Source: Exiguobacterium indicum HHS 31
GTDB lineage: Bacteria; Bacillota; Bacilli; Exiguobacteriales; Exiguobacteriaceae
DNA length: 64,000 nucleotides
Assembly (NCBI RefSeq): GCF_001939065.1
Contig: NZ_MPSZ01000004.1
Span: 62,001 to 126,000 of the forward strand
Reading direction: 5' to 3'
Numbering within the stretch: the stretch's first letter is position 1; each line of letters starts with the position of its first letter. Both the position numbers and the translations under genes were made by a program. Positions 27,700 through 36,837 of the stretch are shown piece by piece. The notes below the pieces were generated by a model. That model had not been told where the DNA came from. It saw nothing but the letters and a program-made list of their open reading frames with translations, and made no database searches.

Positions 27700-29187
27700 T
27701 TATGACACGTCTTTGATTAGCGAACGTTTCAAGTCTAGAAAAAGACGCGTAAAGGTAGCATCCCATTGTGTACCCATGCCTTCTTCTAAGATAGATAAAG
27801 CTTTCTCAACAGGCATTCCCTTACGATAGGGACGATCGGATGTCATCGCATCGTAGGCATCGGCAATGGCCATGATTCGACCGAACAGTGGAATGTCTTC
27901 TCCTACGAGACCTTCCGGATACCCCTTTCCGTCGTAGCGTTCGTGATGGTACTTTACCCCAGGAAGAATCGGTTGTAACGTCTTTGGGAGCTGAACTTGC
28001 GATAGAATGTGCACACCGATGACAGGATGTTGTTGGATGATCTGAAATTCTTCGTCAGTCAAGCGTCCTTCTTTCAACAACACATCATCTCGAATCCCAA
28101 TCTTTCCGATATCATGTAATAGCGCTGATTTACGTAACAACTCGATTTGTTCGTGCGGCAGGTTTGCAGCAGTAGCGATTTCGACGGAATAGGCAGCAAC
28201 GCGAAGCGAGTGTCCGGCCGTGTAAGGATCCCGGGCATCGAGTGTTGCCGCAAATAACGTAAACAGACTATCGAGCAATTGCTCATTTTGTTCATCGCGT
28301 TTTTTGATTCCTTCCATCATCAGGTTAAAGCCGGAGACGAGATGAGAAAATTCATCAGAATAGGGATTCGGTAACGAGATGAGTCGATTATTTTCGACAT
28401 CTTGAATCCCTTGCTGGAGAATCGCAATCGGCTTTCGGATGTTTTCATAAAGAAGAAGACTACAAAACGTCGCGACGGACAAGATGACGACTAAGATGAG
28501 TGTCGCCCAACTCCAGTAGGAACGAAGGCTCTCATTTTCCGTTAGTTGTACAGCTGAGGCGAGAACGAACAGCATGACCGGAAAAACGCCGATGATCAAG
28601 GTGCTGATGAGCATCTTGTGTCTTAACGTGACAACCGTCGTTTTTTTCGGAACATCGAATCTGCGATCAAGAGCATGTTTCTCTAAAGTAAGTAGCATCT
28701 GCTCCGTGACACGATAAGTCAGAAAAAACTCGATCAAAGCGTGGAGAATTGCGACGAGGACAGCACCAAAACAGGCGAGACCGATCAAATAGTACGGCAT
28801 TCGTAACCATCCTTGAGAGATCGCGAGTGCCGTTAAAAGTGACGAAGGAACCGAGAGACCTAAGAAGTGTGGTCCCATGATTCGCTGAACTGTCAGAACC
28901 GGAAACCGATGCGCTGTCCGATAAGCATTTTGAAAAGAAGACAGCGAAGGAAAGTCAGTTTGAAAGAAGTATCGTAAAGAGCGAACATGCTTTGAGTAGA
29001 CGAGATATTCTAATAAAACCATTAAACTAACAGAAAAAAACATGATACCAATTAGAATGAGTTGTTCTGTACCGGTAAAAGTCAGTGTCTCAAAAATAAA
29101 TAGACATCCGACGCCGAACACAGCGACAAATGAACCAATTAAATAGTTTCTAAGCAAATGACGTTCAAAACGTTTTATAGCGCTCAT
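27700..29187 (-). CDS. Membrane HD-GYP domain phosphodiesterase-like protein
   Basis: 495 residues. About six membrane helices in the first 245 residues, a HAMP-like segment (about 248-300), then an HD-GYP domain: GHSLRVA near 326, the HD dyad in LLHDIGKIGI (His358, Asp359), and the GYP block HHERYDGKGYPEGL at 414-427, followed by ADAYDAMTSDRPYRKG. All metal ligands look intact, so cyclic di-GMP (or related) hydrolysis is plausible. The N-terminal part is a membrane sensor of unknown signal. The start has AAGGAGG at the right distance. It lies between two secreted protease genes. Confidence 0.88.
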   Translation of the reverse strand: MSAIKRFERHLLRNYLIGSFVAVFGVGCLFIFETLTFTGTEQLILIGIMFFSVSLMVLLEYLVYSKHVRSLRYFFQTDFPSLSSFQNAYRTAHRFPVLTVQRIMGPHFLGLSVPSSLLTALAISQGWLRMPYYLIGLACFGAVLVAILHALIEFFLTYRVTEQMLLTLEKHALDRRFDVPKKTTVVTLRHKMLISTLIIGVFPVMLFVLASAVQLTENESLRSYWSWATLILVVILSVATFCSLLLYENIRKPIAILQQGIQDVENNRLISLPNPYSDEFSHLVSGFNLMMEGIKKRDEQNEQLLDSLFTLFAATLDARDPYTAGHSLRVAAYSVEIATAANLPHEQIELLRKSALLHDIGKIGIRDDVLLKEGRLTDEEFQIIQQHPVIGVHILSQVQLPKTLQPILPGVKYHHERYDGKGYPEGLVGEDIPLFGRIMAIADAYDAMTSDRPYRKGMPVEKALSILEEGMGTQWDATFTRLFLDLKRSLIKDVS

Positions 29188-29351
29188 TGTATCCTCCTTA
29201 TGTAATCATCAGAGTGATTTCAGCGTACCGTGAAACAAAAGAAGAAATCCGGTCATTTTTACAAAAAAGGAGAGTGATTTTTAAAATAACCGATTAATTT
29301 AAATTCCAAAAAATAGGTATGGTCGAAAAGAACTAATTATCTTAAAAGCGA

Positions 29352-29380
29352 TTGATTAACGAAATAAAATAACCTATGAT
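29352..29380 (+). promoter_or_regulatory. Sigma-A promoter of the M6 protease gene
   Basis: TTGATT, 17-bp spacer, TATGAT. The transcript would start near 29387, giving a leader of about 57 nt before the GTG start at 29444. Confidence 0.6.
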
Positions 29381-29443
29381 TTGAATATTCAGAAAAGTAT
29401 AGTAATCACATGCTTTTCACTACTACATAGGGGGTCAATTCAC

Positions 29444-31834
29444 GTGGGGAAAAAGAAACAGCTTAGTCTAGCCGTTCTATCTGGAATTACGGCAGCTGCT
29501 TTTGCTGTTGGTCCGGTGTTACCTGGTGGGCAGGTAACGTCCGTACAAGCAGCCGAAAAAGTAGCACCTGGTGCACCGATGGATTTAAACACGGTCGATC
29601 AGGATCGATTAGCAAAAGTGCTTGAAAAACGTGGGGTCATTTCAAAAGCAGCTTCAACAGAAGCAAAACAACAAGCCGTTCAAAAGTATCTGGACAAAAA
29701 GGCGAACGGAAAACCGGCTGCTGATCACGATCATGATCATGAATCCAGTAAAGAAGCAGCATTTGATAAGAAGACAAAAGACTTCTTAACAAAGCAAAAG
29801 GAAAAACTTGCTAAACAATTGAAGAAAAAACACGGAAACTACAAAAAAGGCAATCCAAACGGCTTCGTCAAAGTAGATAAAGCGAAACAGGCAGCCTATA
29901 ACGGTGCAACACGGACGGATAAAGTCCTTGTCCTCCTCGTCGAGTACAGCGACTTCAAGCACAACAACGTCGTTCAAGAACCTGGATATATGTACTCAGA
30001 TGACTTCAATCAAAAACATTACCAAGATTTAATGTTTGGTGATAAAGAATTCGAACTTTTCAATGGTGACAAAGTAAAGACGTTCAAACAATACTATGAA
30101 GAACAATCAGGTGGTAGTTATTCAGTCGATGGTACGGTATCGAACTGGTTGACGGTTCCTGGTACAGCGAAGGATTACGGTTCAGATAATCCTGCTGGTG
30201 GAAACGATAACTTACCGGGATCAAAAGGACCACGTGGTCTCGTCAAGGATTCGTTAGCGGCAGCTGTTAAAGCTGGCATTAACTTAGCAGATTACGATAA
30301 GTTCGACCAGTACGATATGGATGGAGACGGTGACTTGAACGAACCAGATGGTCTCGTCGATCACTTGATGATCATTCATGCGGGTACGGGACAAGAAGCA
30401 GGTGGCGGTACTCTTGGTGACGATGCAATCTGGTCACACCGCTGGACGTTAGATGGTGTTCATCCGGTAGCAAATACGACAGCAAGTGTTGATTACTGGG
30501 GTGGAAAAATGGCTGCTTATGATTACACGGTGCAGCCTGAAGATGGTGCGGTTGGTGTCTTCGCGCACGAATTTGGTCATGATCTTGGACTTCCTGATGA
30601 GTACGATACGAAGTACACGGGTCAAGGTGAACCAGTCGCTTCATGGTCCATCATGAGTGGTGGTAGCTGGAACGGAAATATCGCCGGAACAGAACCAACA
30701 AGTTTCTCACCACAAAACAAAGAGTTCTTCCAAAATGTGATGGGTGGAAACTGGGCGAATATCCAACAAGTTGATTTTGATTCCTTAGATAAGCTAGGAA
30801 CAGCTTCGTACCTCGATCAGAGCGTCACGAAATCGAAAAATCCAGGAATCATCAAAGTCAACTTACCGAAAAAACCGGTAAAAGGCATCGCACCGGCATT
30901 TGGTAAAAAGTATTACTACAGCACAAAAGGGAACGACTTGCATACATCCATGACATCCCCGGAGTTTGATTTGACGAATGCGAAAGAAGCGAAGTTCGAC
31001 TTCAAAACATTGTATGATATTGAATATAACTACGACTTCTTGACTGTTACAGCGACGGCGGATGGACAATCAAAAGTCATCGATACAATCGGTGATGAAG
31101 ATACAGATGGAGATCAGCGCGCTGATTCTACTAAAGGAGCATGGGTAGATAAATCGTACGATCTCAGCGAATTCGCGGGTAAAAAAGTGACATTGAAATT
31201 TGATTACGTCGGAGACGCTGGTCTTGCGCTAGATGGATTCGCACTTGATAACGCGAAGCTAACGGTTGACGGTAAAGTCGTCTTTGAAGATGATGCAGAA
31301 GGTACGCCGAAATTCACGCTTGACGGTTTCGTCGCATCAGACGGTTTCTCTTACGCAGATAACGCATACTACCTCGAATGGCGTAACTATGCAGGCTCGG
31401 ATAAAGCACTCGAGCATGCACGCGGCGTGAAGTATAACACAGGGCTTGTCGTCTGGTACGGTGATTCGAGCTTTGACGATAACTGGGTAGGTGTTCACCC
31501 AGGTGAAGGATTCCTTGGAGTCGTTGACTCACATCCTGAAGCAATTGTCGGAACACTCAATGGTAAACCGGTCACGACAGGAAGCACACGTTACCAAATC
31601 GCAGATGCTGCGTTTAGCTTTGATAAAGCACCTGCATGGTTGATTGATTCGCCATCACGTGGAACATACGATTATAAAGGTCTCCCAGGTGTGACAAAGT
31701 TCGATGATTCGAAATCGTATATCAACCAGTTGATTCCGGATGCAGGGAAACTACTCCCGAACAATGGTTTGAAGATTGAAGTCATCGGTGAAGCAAAAGA
31801 TAACTCTGCTGGAGCTGTCTGGATCCACCGTTAA
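29444..31834 (+). CDS. Secreted M6 immune inhibitor A-type metalloprotease
   Basis: 796 residues from a GTG start with TAGGGGG upstream; an in-frame TTG at 29381 lacks a ribosome site. Signal peptide to about residue 36 (TSVQA), a charged propeptide with a DHDHDH run, then the M6 catalytic domain with [14 protein letters not shown] near residues 375-388 and the downstream WSIMSGG Met-turn. A calcium-like [13 protein letters not shown] loop precedes it. The C-terminal third contains MAM-like/immune inhibitor A beta domains. In Bacillus, InhA enzymes degrade host antimicrobial peptides and matrix. A promoter at 29352 and a terminator downstream make it monocistronic. Confidence 0.93.
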   Translation: MGKKKQLSLAVLSGITAAAFAVGPVLPGGQVTSVQAAEKVAPGAPMDLNTVDQDRLAKVLEKRGVISKAASTEAKQQAVQKYLDKKANGKPAADHDHDHESSKEAAFDKKTKDFLTKQKEKLAKQLKKKHGNYKKGNPNGFVKVDKAKQAAYNGATRTDKVLVLLVEYSDFKHNNVVQEPGYMYSDDFNQKHYQDLMFGDKEFELFNGDKVKTFKQYYEEQSGGSYSVDGTVSNWLTVPGTAKDYGSDNPAGGNDNLPGSKGPRGLVKDSLAAAVKAGINLADYDKFDQYDMDGDGDLNEPDGLVDHLMIIHAGTGQEAGGGTLGDDAIWSHRWTLDGVHPVANTTASVDYWGGKMAAYDYTVQPEDGAVGVFAHEFGHDLGLPDEYDTKYTGQGEPVASWSIMSGGSWNGNIAGTEPTSFSPQNKEFFQNVMGGNWANIQQVDFDSLDKLGTASYLDQSVTKSKNPGIIKVNLPKKPVKGIAPAFGKKYYYSTKGNDLHTSMTSPEFDLTNAKEAKFDFKTLYDIEYNYDFLTVTATADGQSKVIDTIGDEDTDGDQRADSTKGAWVDKSYDLSEFAGKKVTLKFDYVGDAGLALDGFALDNAKLTVDGKVVFEDDAEGTPKFTLDGFVASDGFSYADNAYYLEWRNYAGSDKALEHARGVKYNTGLVVWYGDSSFDDNWVGVHPGEGFLGVVDSHPEAIVGTLNGKPVTTGSTRYQIADAAFSFDKAPAWLIDSPSRGTYDYKGLPGVTKFDDSKSYINQLIPDAGKLLPNNGLKIEVIGEAKDNSAGAVWIHR

Positions 31835-31842
31835 AACAGAAG

Positions 31843-31874
31843 AACAGGTTCAGTTTCGGCTGAACCTGTTTTTT
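31843..31874 (+). terminator. Terminator after the M6 protease
   Basis: AACAGGTTCAG / CTGAACCTGTT with a 6-nt loop and T6 tail. Confidence 0.88.
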
Positions 31875-31928
31875 GTTTTAGTTATGTAGAAGAAGTGGAA
31901 TCAATTGGAAAAACATTGGTCTGACAAC

Positions 31929-31958
31929 TTGACTTTTAAAGCGCATCCATTCTATACT
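31929..31958 (+). promoter_or_regulatory. Promoter and long leader of the cold-shock gene
   Basis: TTGACT, 18-bp spacer, TATACT. The predicted start near 31965 gives a leader of about 143 nt before the ATG at 32108, as is usual for cold-inducible csp transcripts. A CATATGC / GCATATG hairpin lies in the leader near 32059-32075. Confidence 0.65.
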
Positions 31959-32107
31959 TACGTTAGCTTAATATTGTTATTGTCATTACGGATTCACATC
32001 GTGTCACGAACAATCTTTTCGTTGCTCCATGTATTTCGGGACAATAATGAATTCTTTTCATATGCCCAGCATATGTATTAAGTAATTTATTTTTGGAGGT
32101 TGTTCCC

Positions 32108-32308
32108 ATGAACACAGGTAAAGTAAAATGGTTTAACGCAGAAAAAGGTTTCGGTTTCATCGAAGTTGAAGGCGGAGAAGACGTATTCGTACATTTCTCA
32201 GCAATCACTGGTGAAGGCTTCAAAACTCTTGACGAAGGTCAAGAAGTTGAGTTCGAAATCACTGAAGGCGCACGTGGAGCACAAGCTGCTAACGTCGTAA
32301 AACTTTAA
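32108..32308 (+). CDS. csp: CspA family cold-shock protein
   Basis: 66 residues, the standard size. RNA-binding motifs RNP1 (KGFGFIEV) and RNP2 (VFVHF) are intact, with the N-terminal [10 protein letters not shown] typical of Bacillota members. It is an RNA chaperone that melts secondary structure. GGAGG lies 8 nt upstream of the ATG at 32108. The long structured leader suggests post-transcriptional cold control. A terminator follows, so it is monocistronic. Confidence 0.96.
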   Translation: MNTGKVKWFNAEKGFGFIEVEGGEDVFVHFSAITGEGFKTLDEGQEVEFEITEGARGAQAANVVKL

Positions 32309-32320
32309 TTTCAACTATTC

Positions 32321-32350
32321 AATCGTCCCTTTTCGGAGGGGCGGTTTTTT
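32321..32350 (+). terminator. Terminator after csp
   Basis: AATCGTCCC / GGGGCGGTT stem (with one G-T pair), loop TTTTCGGA, followed by T6. Confidence 0.8.
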
Positions 32351-32360
32351 ATTAGACTAA

Positions 32361-32393
32361 TATCTTGAATTCAAGATAAATGTGAGATATACT
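32361..32393 (+). promoter_or_regulatory. MhqR-like operator overlapping a promoter
   Basis: TATCTTGAATTCAAGATA (32361-32378) is a perfect 18-bp palindrome that differs in one position per half from the Bacillus MhqR operator TATCTcgAATTcgAGATA as I recall it. The promoter is TTGAAT (32365-32370), 17 bp, TATACT (32388-32393), so the operator covers the -35 box and a repressor bound there would block transcription of the dioxygenase gene. Confidence 0.7.
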
Positions 32394-32427
32394 CCAATTA
32401 CCAAATCATTGACAAGGAGTGAGGAAG

Positions 32428-33393
32428 ATGGAATTACTCGGAATTCATCATGTATCGATCTTAACAGGCATGGCGGAACGCAATTATCAATTCTACACAC
32501 AAATACTTGGCATGCGTCTGATCAAAAAGACTGTCAATCAAGATGACACGACATCGTATCATTTGTTTTATGGAGATGCGGAAGGGAATCCAGGAACGGA
32601 CTTGACGTTTTTTGATATTCCGCATCTTGGAACGGGCGTACCGGGGGCATCGAGTATCTCTTCGACATCGCTTCGTGTCAAAACAACGGCTGCACTTCAT
32701 TTTTGGAAACAACGTTTTGAAGCGAAAGGTGTGGATCACGATGAAATCGTCGAGCGAGCAGGGCGTCGAACACTCGCCTTTCGTGATCAGGAAGGAACAC
32801 GTTTGATTCTCGTCGCAGAAGATGGTGAGGTAGGTGTCACAGGTGGTGTACCATGGCCGCAAGAAGAAATTCCATCGGAGCATGCAATCGTTGGACTAGG
32901 AGCCGTCACATTGACGGTCAACGATCCGACGTTGACGATCCGTGTACTGACGGAAGTCATGGGATTCCGAAAAGTAGGTTCTTATCCATCTTTAGCAGGT
33001 GACTTTGCACCGATTGAAGTCTATGCAACGGGAGAAGGTGGTATCGGAGCAGAGGTTCATATCGAGGCACGTCCAGATCTCGACCGAGAACGTCTTGGTC
33101 GTGGTGGCGTCCATCACGTCGCGTTCCGAGTACCGAACAGTGATGAATATGAAAAGTGGGTCGAACGCCTGAATGCCTATCACTTACCGAACTCTGGTAA
33201 AGTCGATCGTCACTATTTCCAAGCTCTTTACTTCCGGGAACCGAACCATATCTTATTCGAACTCTCGACAGATACACCGGGATTCGCGACGGATGAGTCG
33301 GTTGAAACGTTAGGGGAGACGCTTGCGTTACCACCATTTCTTGAACCAAAGCGAGCTGCCATCGAAGCGCGGTTACGTCCACTTGAAATCTGA
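32428..33393 (+). CDS. Ring-cleaving dioxygenase (MhqA/MhqO-like, VOC family)
   Basis: 321 residues made of two vicinal-oxygen-chelate modules. The metal ligands are visible as LGIHHVSILTG at the start, GGVHHVAFRVP near residue 230, and the glutamate in NHILFELSTDTPGFA near 280. The family includes hydroquinone-specific extradiol dioxygenases of the Bacillus MhqR regulon. Its promoter is overlapped by a MhqR-type palindrome, which supports a role in quinone detoxification. The ATG at 32428 is used because AAGGAG precedes it; the GTG at 32419 overlaps that site. Confidence 0.88.
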   Translation: MELLGIHHVSILTGMAERNYQFYTQILGMRLIKKTVNQDDTTSYHLFYGDAEGNPGTDLTFFDIPHLGTGVPGASSISSTSLRVKTTAALHFWKQRFEAKGVDHDEIVERAGRRTLAFRDQEGTRLILVAEDGEVGVTGGVPWPQEEIPSEHAIVGLGAVTLTVNDPTLTIRVLTEVMGFRKVGSYPSLAGDFAPIEVYATGEGGIGAEVHIEARPDLDRERLGRGGVHHVAFRVPNSDEYEKWVERLNAYHLPNSGKVDRHYFQALYFREPNHILFELSTDTPGFATDESVETLGETLALPPFLEPKRAAIEARLRPLEI

Positions 33394-33399
33394 CAATCC

Positions 33400-33439
33400 T
33401 GTGACACAGGTCACAGAAGGATCGTCCATCCCGTATACT
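33400..33439 (+). promoter_or_regulatory. CRP/FNR-type site upstream of the DUF3817 gene
   Basis: TGTGA-N6-TCACA (33400-33415), an exact CRP/FNR consensus, is followed by a TATACT -10 hexamer at 33434-33439 without a good -35. The site centre would fall about 40 bp upstream of the transcription start, the place for class II activation by an FNR- or CRP-family protein. Confidence 0.5.
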
Positions 33440-33471
33440 AAGAACAGGAATCAAGAAAAAGGAGTGACGGG

Positions 33472-33771
33472 ATGTTAAGAACTACGCTTGGGCAATTCCG
33501 AATGATTGCGATACTAGAAGGAATCTCGTTTTTAGTCTTACTGTTGATTGCGATGCCGTTGAAGTATATGGCGGATATTCCGCAAGCTGTTTCGGTCGTG
33601 GGTGCACTTCACGGTGTCTTGTTCGTCATGTATGCACTCTGGCTCGCGGTCGTGAAATTCAAATACGATTGGTCGATCGTCAAAGCGGGGATTGCGTTCA
33701 TCGCATCATTCATCCCGTTTGGTACGTTCGTGCTCGACTGGAAGCTAAAACAGGAAGCAACAAACGCGTAA
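33472..33771 (+). CDS. DUF3817 family small membrane protein
   Basis: 99 residues with three predicted membrane helices. The N-terminal stretch GQFRMIAILEGISFLVLLLIAMPLKY and HGVLFVMYALWLAVV are the DUF3817 pattern. The function is not known; in other genomes such proteins are small integral membrane proteins. It starts at the ATG at 33472 with AAGGAG upstream. A CRP/FNR-type palindrome in front of it suggests oxygen- or carbon-dependent control, and a hairpin with DnaA boxes follows it. Confidence 0.82.
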   Translation: MLRTTLGQFRMIAILEGISFLVLLLIAMPLKYMADIPQAVSVVGALHGVLFVMYALWLAVVKFKYDWSIVKAGIAFIASFIPFGTFVLDWKLKQEATNA

Positions 33772-33795
33772 ATTGTGTATACTGAATAGAGCACG

Positions 33796-33847
33796 GCTGT
33801 GGATAACTGTTTTTGTCTATGCGAAGCAGGTTATCCACAGCTTTTTT
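33796..33847 (+). terminator. Terminator hairpin built from two DnaA boxes
   Basis: GCTGTGGATAAC pairs with GTTATCCACAGC around a 22-nt loop and is followed by T6. Each arm is a DnaA box, so the element doubles as a factor-independent terminator and a DnaA-binding site. Confidence 0.75.
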
Positions 33848-33918
33848 CTGTGGATAATTTTTAGGAGGATATATCATGTCAACATTTGAAACATTACACA
33901 TCAGTGACCTGTGGATAA
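33798..33918. promoter_or_regulatory. Cluster of four perfect DnaA boxes at the DEAD-box helicase start
   Basis: TGTGGATAA at 33798-33806, TTATCCACA at 33831-33839, TGTGGATAA at 33849-33857 and TGTGGATAA at 33910-33918 (the last inside the helicase reading frame, coding LWIK). Four exact boxes in 121 bp is far above chance. This could be a DnaA-box cluster that titrates DnaA or a DnaA-regulated promoter. Confidence 0.72.
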
Positions 33919-35108
33919 AAAAATTACAAAAACAAGGCATCAAGGAACCAACACCGATTCAAGAACAGGCGATTCCGTCATTACTCGACGGACGCGACTT
34001 GATTGGTCAAGCGCAAACGGGAACAGGGAAGACATTAGCGTTTCTCTTGCCAATCCTTGAGCAAATCGATGTCGAATCACAAACAGTACAAGCATTGATC
34101 GTCGCACCGACACGCGAACTTGCGCGTCAAATTGCCGATGAGACGCATAAACTGATTCGGAACACGGAACAGTACCGTGCGCTTGCTGTATACGGTGGAC
34201 AAGACGTCTTTAAACAGATTCAACGCCTCGGTCGGATGCCACAAATCATCATCGGGACACCAGGACGAATTCTTGACCACGTCGGTCGCGGTACACTTGA
34301 TTTAAGTGAATTACGGACGCTTGTCTTGGATGAGGCGGACCAAATGCTGCAAATCGGTTTCTTGCCAGAAATTGAAGACATCATCGAAGCAGCACCGGTT
34401 GATCGTCAATTCGTCATGTTATCTGCAACGATGCCACCGAAAGTAGAGGAACTGGCGAAAACGTATTTGCGTAATCCAGTCGAAGTACAGGTGGAGGCGG
34501 AAAGCATTACTGTTGAAGCGATCGAACAGTTCGTCGTCGAAACAACGGATCGCCGCAAGCAAGCGACACTGCGGACGATGCTTGACGAGATGCGTCCGTA
34601 CGCAGCCATTATTTTCTGCCGTACACAACGTCGCGTTAGTAAATTGAACGAAGAAATGCAGATGCAAGGGTATCCGACGGATGAATTGCACGGTGGACTA
34701 ACGCAAGGGAAACGTGAAAAAGCGATGGCGAAGTTCTATCAAGGAAAAACACAATTCCTGATCGCAACAGATGTTGCTTCGCGTGGACTTGATGTGACAG
34801 GTGTGACACACGTCTTTAACTATGATTTACCGGATGATGCGGAAAGCTACGTTCACCGGATTGGTCGGACAGGACGTGCTGGGAACGACGGAATTGCCGT
34901 TTCCATCGTAACACCAAAAGATGGTCGGACGTTCCGTGATATGGAACGGGAATTGAACATCTCGGTCACGCCGATCGTCGTCGAATTGTCTGAAGAAGCG
35001 ATTCGCGCACAGCACGATCAAAGTAAAGGATCACGGAAGACGACAGAAGGACGTGGAAACACACGTCGTTCGAATAACCGTCGCCCGGGACGTGCACATC
35101 GTAAATAA
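33876..35108 (+). CDS. DEAD-box RNA helicase
   Basis: 410 residues with the full DEAD-box set: Q motif (PTPIQEQAIP), AQTGTGKT near residue 46, PTRELA, GTPGR, DEAD (VLDEADQM), SAT, and in the second lobe ATDVASRGLD and HRIGRTGR. A C-terminal basic tail of about 35 residues (RGNTRRSNNRRPGRAHRK) would help bind RNA. It probably acts in ribosome assembly or mRNA turnover, like CshA/CshB or YfmL. The AGGAGG site is 8 nt from the ATG. Four DnaA boxes surround its start. It is monocistronic. Confidence 0.93.
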   Translation: MSTFETLHISDLWIKKLQKQGIKEPTPIQEQAIPSLLDGRDLIGQAQTGTGKTLAFLLPILEQIDVESQTVQALIVAPTRELARQIADETHKLIRNTEQYRALAVYGGQDVFKQIQRLGRMPQIIIGTPGRILDHVGRGTLDLSELRTLVLDEADQMLQIGFLPEIEDIIEAAPVDRQFVMLSATMPPKVEELAKTYLRNPVEVQVEAESITVEAIEQFVVETTDRRKQATLRTMLDEMRPYAAIIFCRTQRRVSKLNEEMQMQGYPTDELHGGLTQGKREKAMAKFYQGKTQFLIATDVASRGLDVTGVTHVFNYDLPDDAESYVHRIGRTGRAGNDGIAVSIVTPKDGRTFRDMERELNISVTPIVVELSEEAIRAQHDQSKGSRKTTEGRGNTRRSNNRRPGRAHRK

Positions 35109-35122
35109 ACAGAAACAAGATA

Positions 35123-35173
35123 AAAAAGCCGGTCTACTTCTCTTATCAAAAGAGAAAATAGACCGGCTCTTGT
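35123..35173. terminator. Bidirectional terminator
   Basis: AGCCGGTCTA with TTCTCTT pairs with AAGAGAA and TAGACCGGCT; A-rich left flank and T-rich right flank, between convergent genes. Confidence 0.85.
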
Positions 35174-35174
35174 T

Positions 35175-35588
35175 TTATTTGGCGTAGACCATCTGACCAC
35201 CGAGATGACCAGTATAAGCAAGTAGTCCGCTACCGACGATGGCAACAACGAAACTGAGTAATAAAAACATTTTTTTGTTCGAGCGGTAACCTAACAAAAG
35301 AAATAACAGCGAGACACCAAAGGCAACAAGACTGAACAGTGCAAAATGCTCATGATTTTCGATGGCAGCATGGGTAACGCTGCTTAAATTCGCTTCCGCA
35401 TACTCTTCTGCTCCGTCTCCAGACAAATAGGCAGCGACTCCGGAAATCAGACCGACGACTAACGTAAAAAGGGCAAACAGTTTGAATTGTGTCCACTTCA
35501 GACTGATGAGTAATAGGATCGTCGCAAATAATAAAAGTGCAATCGGTGCATGGACAAGAAGTGGATGAAGCGGTACGTTCCCCAACAT
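35175..35588 (-). CDS. DUF2231 family membrane protein
   Basis: 137 residues with four membrane helices. The DUF2231 signature is present: HPLLVHAPIALLLFA, SGVAAYLSGDGAEEYA, the His-containing AAIENHEHFALFS, and YTGHLGGQMVY. Conserved histidines in this family are thought to bind haem or metal, so a redox function is plausible but unproven. The start has CAAGGAGG upstream. A direct-repeat box (35646-35662) precedes it and is shared with the adjacent two-component system and the ApbE operon, suggesting joint control. Confidence 0.85.
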   Translation of the reverse strand: MLGNVPLHPLLVHAPIALLLFATILLLISLKWTQFKLFALFTLVVGLISGVAAYLSGDGAEEYAEANLSSVTHAAIENHEHFALFSLVAFGVSLLFLLLGYRSNKKMFLLLSFVVAIVGSGLLAYTGHLGGQMVYAK

Positions 35589-35645
35589 ATCAAAAACCTC
35601 CTTGGATAAGTATGGTAAAGCATAATTTCACTTTACCCTGCTTAT

Positions 35646-35662
35646 CTGACAGTTAACTGACA
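35646..35662. promoter_or_regulatory. Direct-repeat response-regulator box upstream of DUF2231
   Basis: CTGACA-GTTAA-CTGACA on the + strand (read towards the gene, GTCAGTTAACTGTCAG). Half-sites repeat with 11-bp period, as for OmpR-family regulators. It matches the box at 37548-37564 closely. Confidence 0.5.
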
Positions 35663-35667
35663 CCGTT

Positions 35668-36837
35668 TTAAAGAGTTGGGAAATGAATGATGAACCGTGT
35701 ACCTTCACCTAATGTGGAATCAATGGAAATCGTTCCGCCATGTTGCTCCGCAATGGATTGAGCGATTGATAACCCAAGACCGGTTCCTGTTCCGTGACGC
35801 GAATGGTCCCCCCGGTAAAAACGCTCGAATATTTTAGTTTGTTGATTGGAAGCGATACCGATTCCGCGGTCCTGTATCGTCAACTGGCGTTCTGTAGTAG
35901 TTTCTTCGAGAGAGACATCAATGACGTCATCGCTGTAGACAAGAGCATTCTCAAGAAAGACCGTCAATAAGCGGTTCAATTGATGGGTATCTCCCTTCAT
36001 GCGTAAGTCAGGCATTATCGAAGCGTGGATGACGCGATTCGAGTAGGCGTGCTGAAAACGTTCGACGGTCTTTTGAACGAGCGAACTAAGGTCAACTTCC
36101 TGTTTCGGTGAAGGTTGTCCTTCTCGCGCAAGCAATAATAAATCAGAGACTAAATACTGCATGCCTGCCGTTTCTGCTTTAACGTCCTCTAGAATCGTAC
36201 GCCCTTCATTCGAAAGTGATTCCGCTTCTAGCAATTCAATCCCGCTGTAGACGATTGTCAGAGGTGTCCGTAGTTCATGTGAAGCATCGGACGTAAAACG
36301 ACGTTGACGATCGAATGCTTGTTGCACCGGAATGACGGCTCGACCAGCAAGGATATATCCGACTAGCGTCAGGACAATCGTTGCGAGCACCGCGATCCCC
36401 GCCAGAACGGCAATCAATCGCTGTAAGGTGTCTTCGGTCGGAGAGATGTCCTTCATCAGTAGTAGCCGTCCTTCTTCGGTACTCCGTTGATACAGCAAGA
36501 AGTGTCGATCATCCCATTCCACTTGTTGCGTCGTATCATTCGAGCTTAAAAAACGGCGCAGTGTTTTGGACTCGACGTCTGGCGGCAGACTTGCATAGCG
36601 TTCGTTTCCTGAACCATCGAGTAACTGGAAGTAGATCGGATTTCGAATGAAGTGATCCTCCCCATGCTCGATCCGTTCGAAGATATCTCGATCAGATACG
36701 CTCTTCAATTGATTCAATTCCATTCGATTCAGCAATTGAGCGTTCGTGACATACACACCAATCAGGATAAGGACTAGTACAAGAAAAAACGAGCCACTGA
36801 ATAACAAGGTCAGTCGTTTTCGAATCGATTCAAGCAT
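35668..36837 (-). CDS. Membrane sensor histidine kinase
   Basis: 389 residues: two membrane helices (about 10-32 and 143-168) flanking an extracytoplasmic domain of about 110 residues, a short HAMP-like linker, the HisKA domain with the phospho-accepting His in RFTSDASHELRTPLTIV, and an HATPase domain with N box (FLENALVYS), G1 (IQDRGIGIA), and GTGLGLSIAQSIAEQHGG. It overlaps the response-regulator gene by 8 bp, so the two are coupled. The ATG at 36837 is used, with AGGTGA as ribosome site; a GTG lies three codons earlier. The signal is unknown; the neighbours suggest a redox or cell-envelope cue. Confidence 0.9.
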   Translation of the reverse strand: MLESIRKRLTLLFSGSFFLVLVLILIGVYVTNAQLLNRMELNQLKSVSDRDIFERIEHGEDHFIRNPIYFQLLDGSGNERYASLPPDVESKTLRRFLSSNDTTQQVEWDDRHFLLYQRSTEEGRLLLMKDISPTEDTLQRLIAVLAGIAVLATIVLTLVGYILAGRAVIPVQQAFDRQRRFTSDASHELRTPLTIVYSGIELLEAESLSNEGRTILEDVKAETAGMQYLVSDLLLLAREGQPSPKQEVDLSSLVQKTVERFQHAYSNRVIHASIMPDLRMKGDTHQLNRLLTVFLENALVYSDDVIDVSLEETTTERQLTIQDRGIGIASNQQTKIFERFYRGDHSRHGTGTGLGLSIAQSIAEQHGGTISIDSTLGEGTRFIIHFPTL

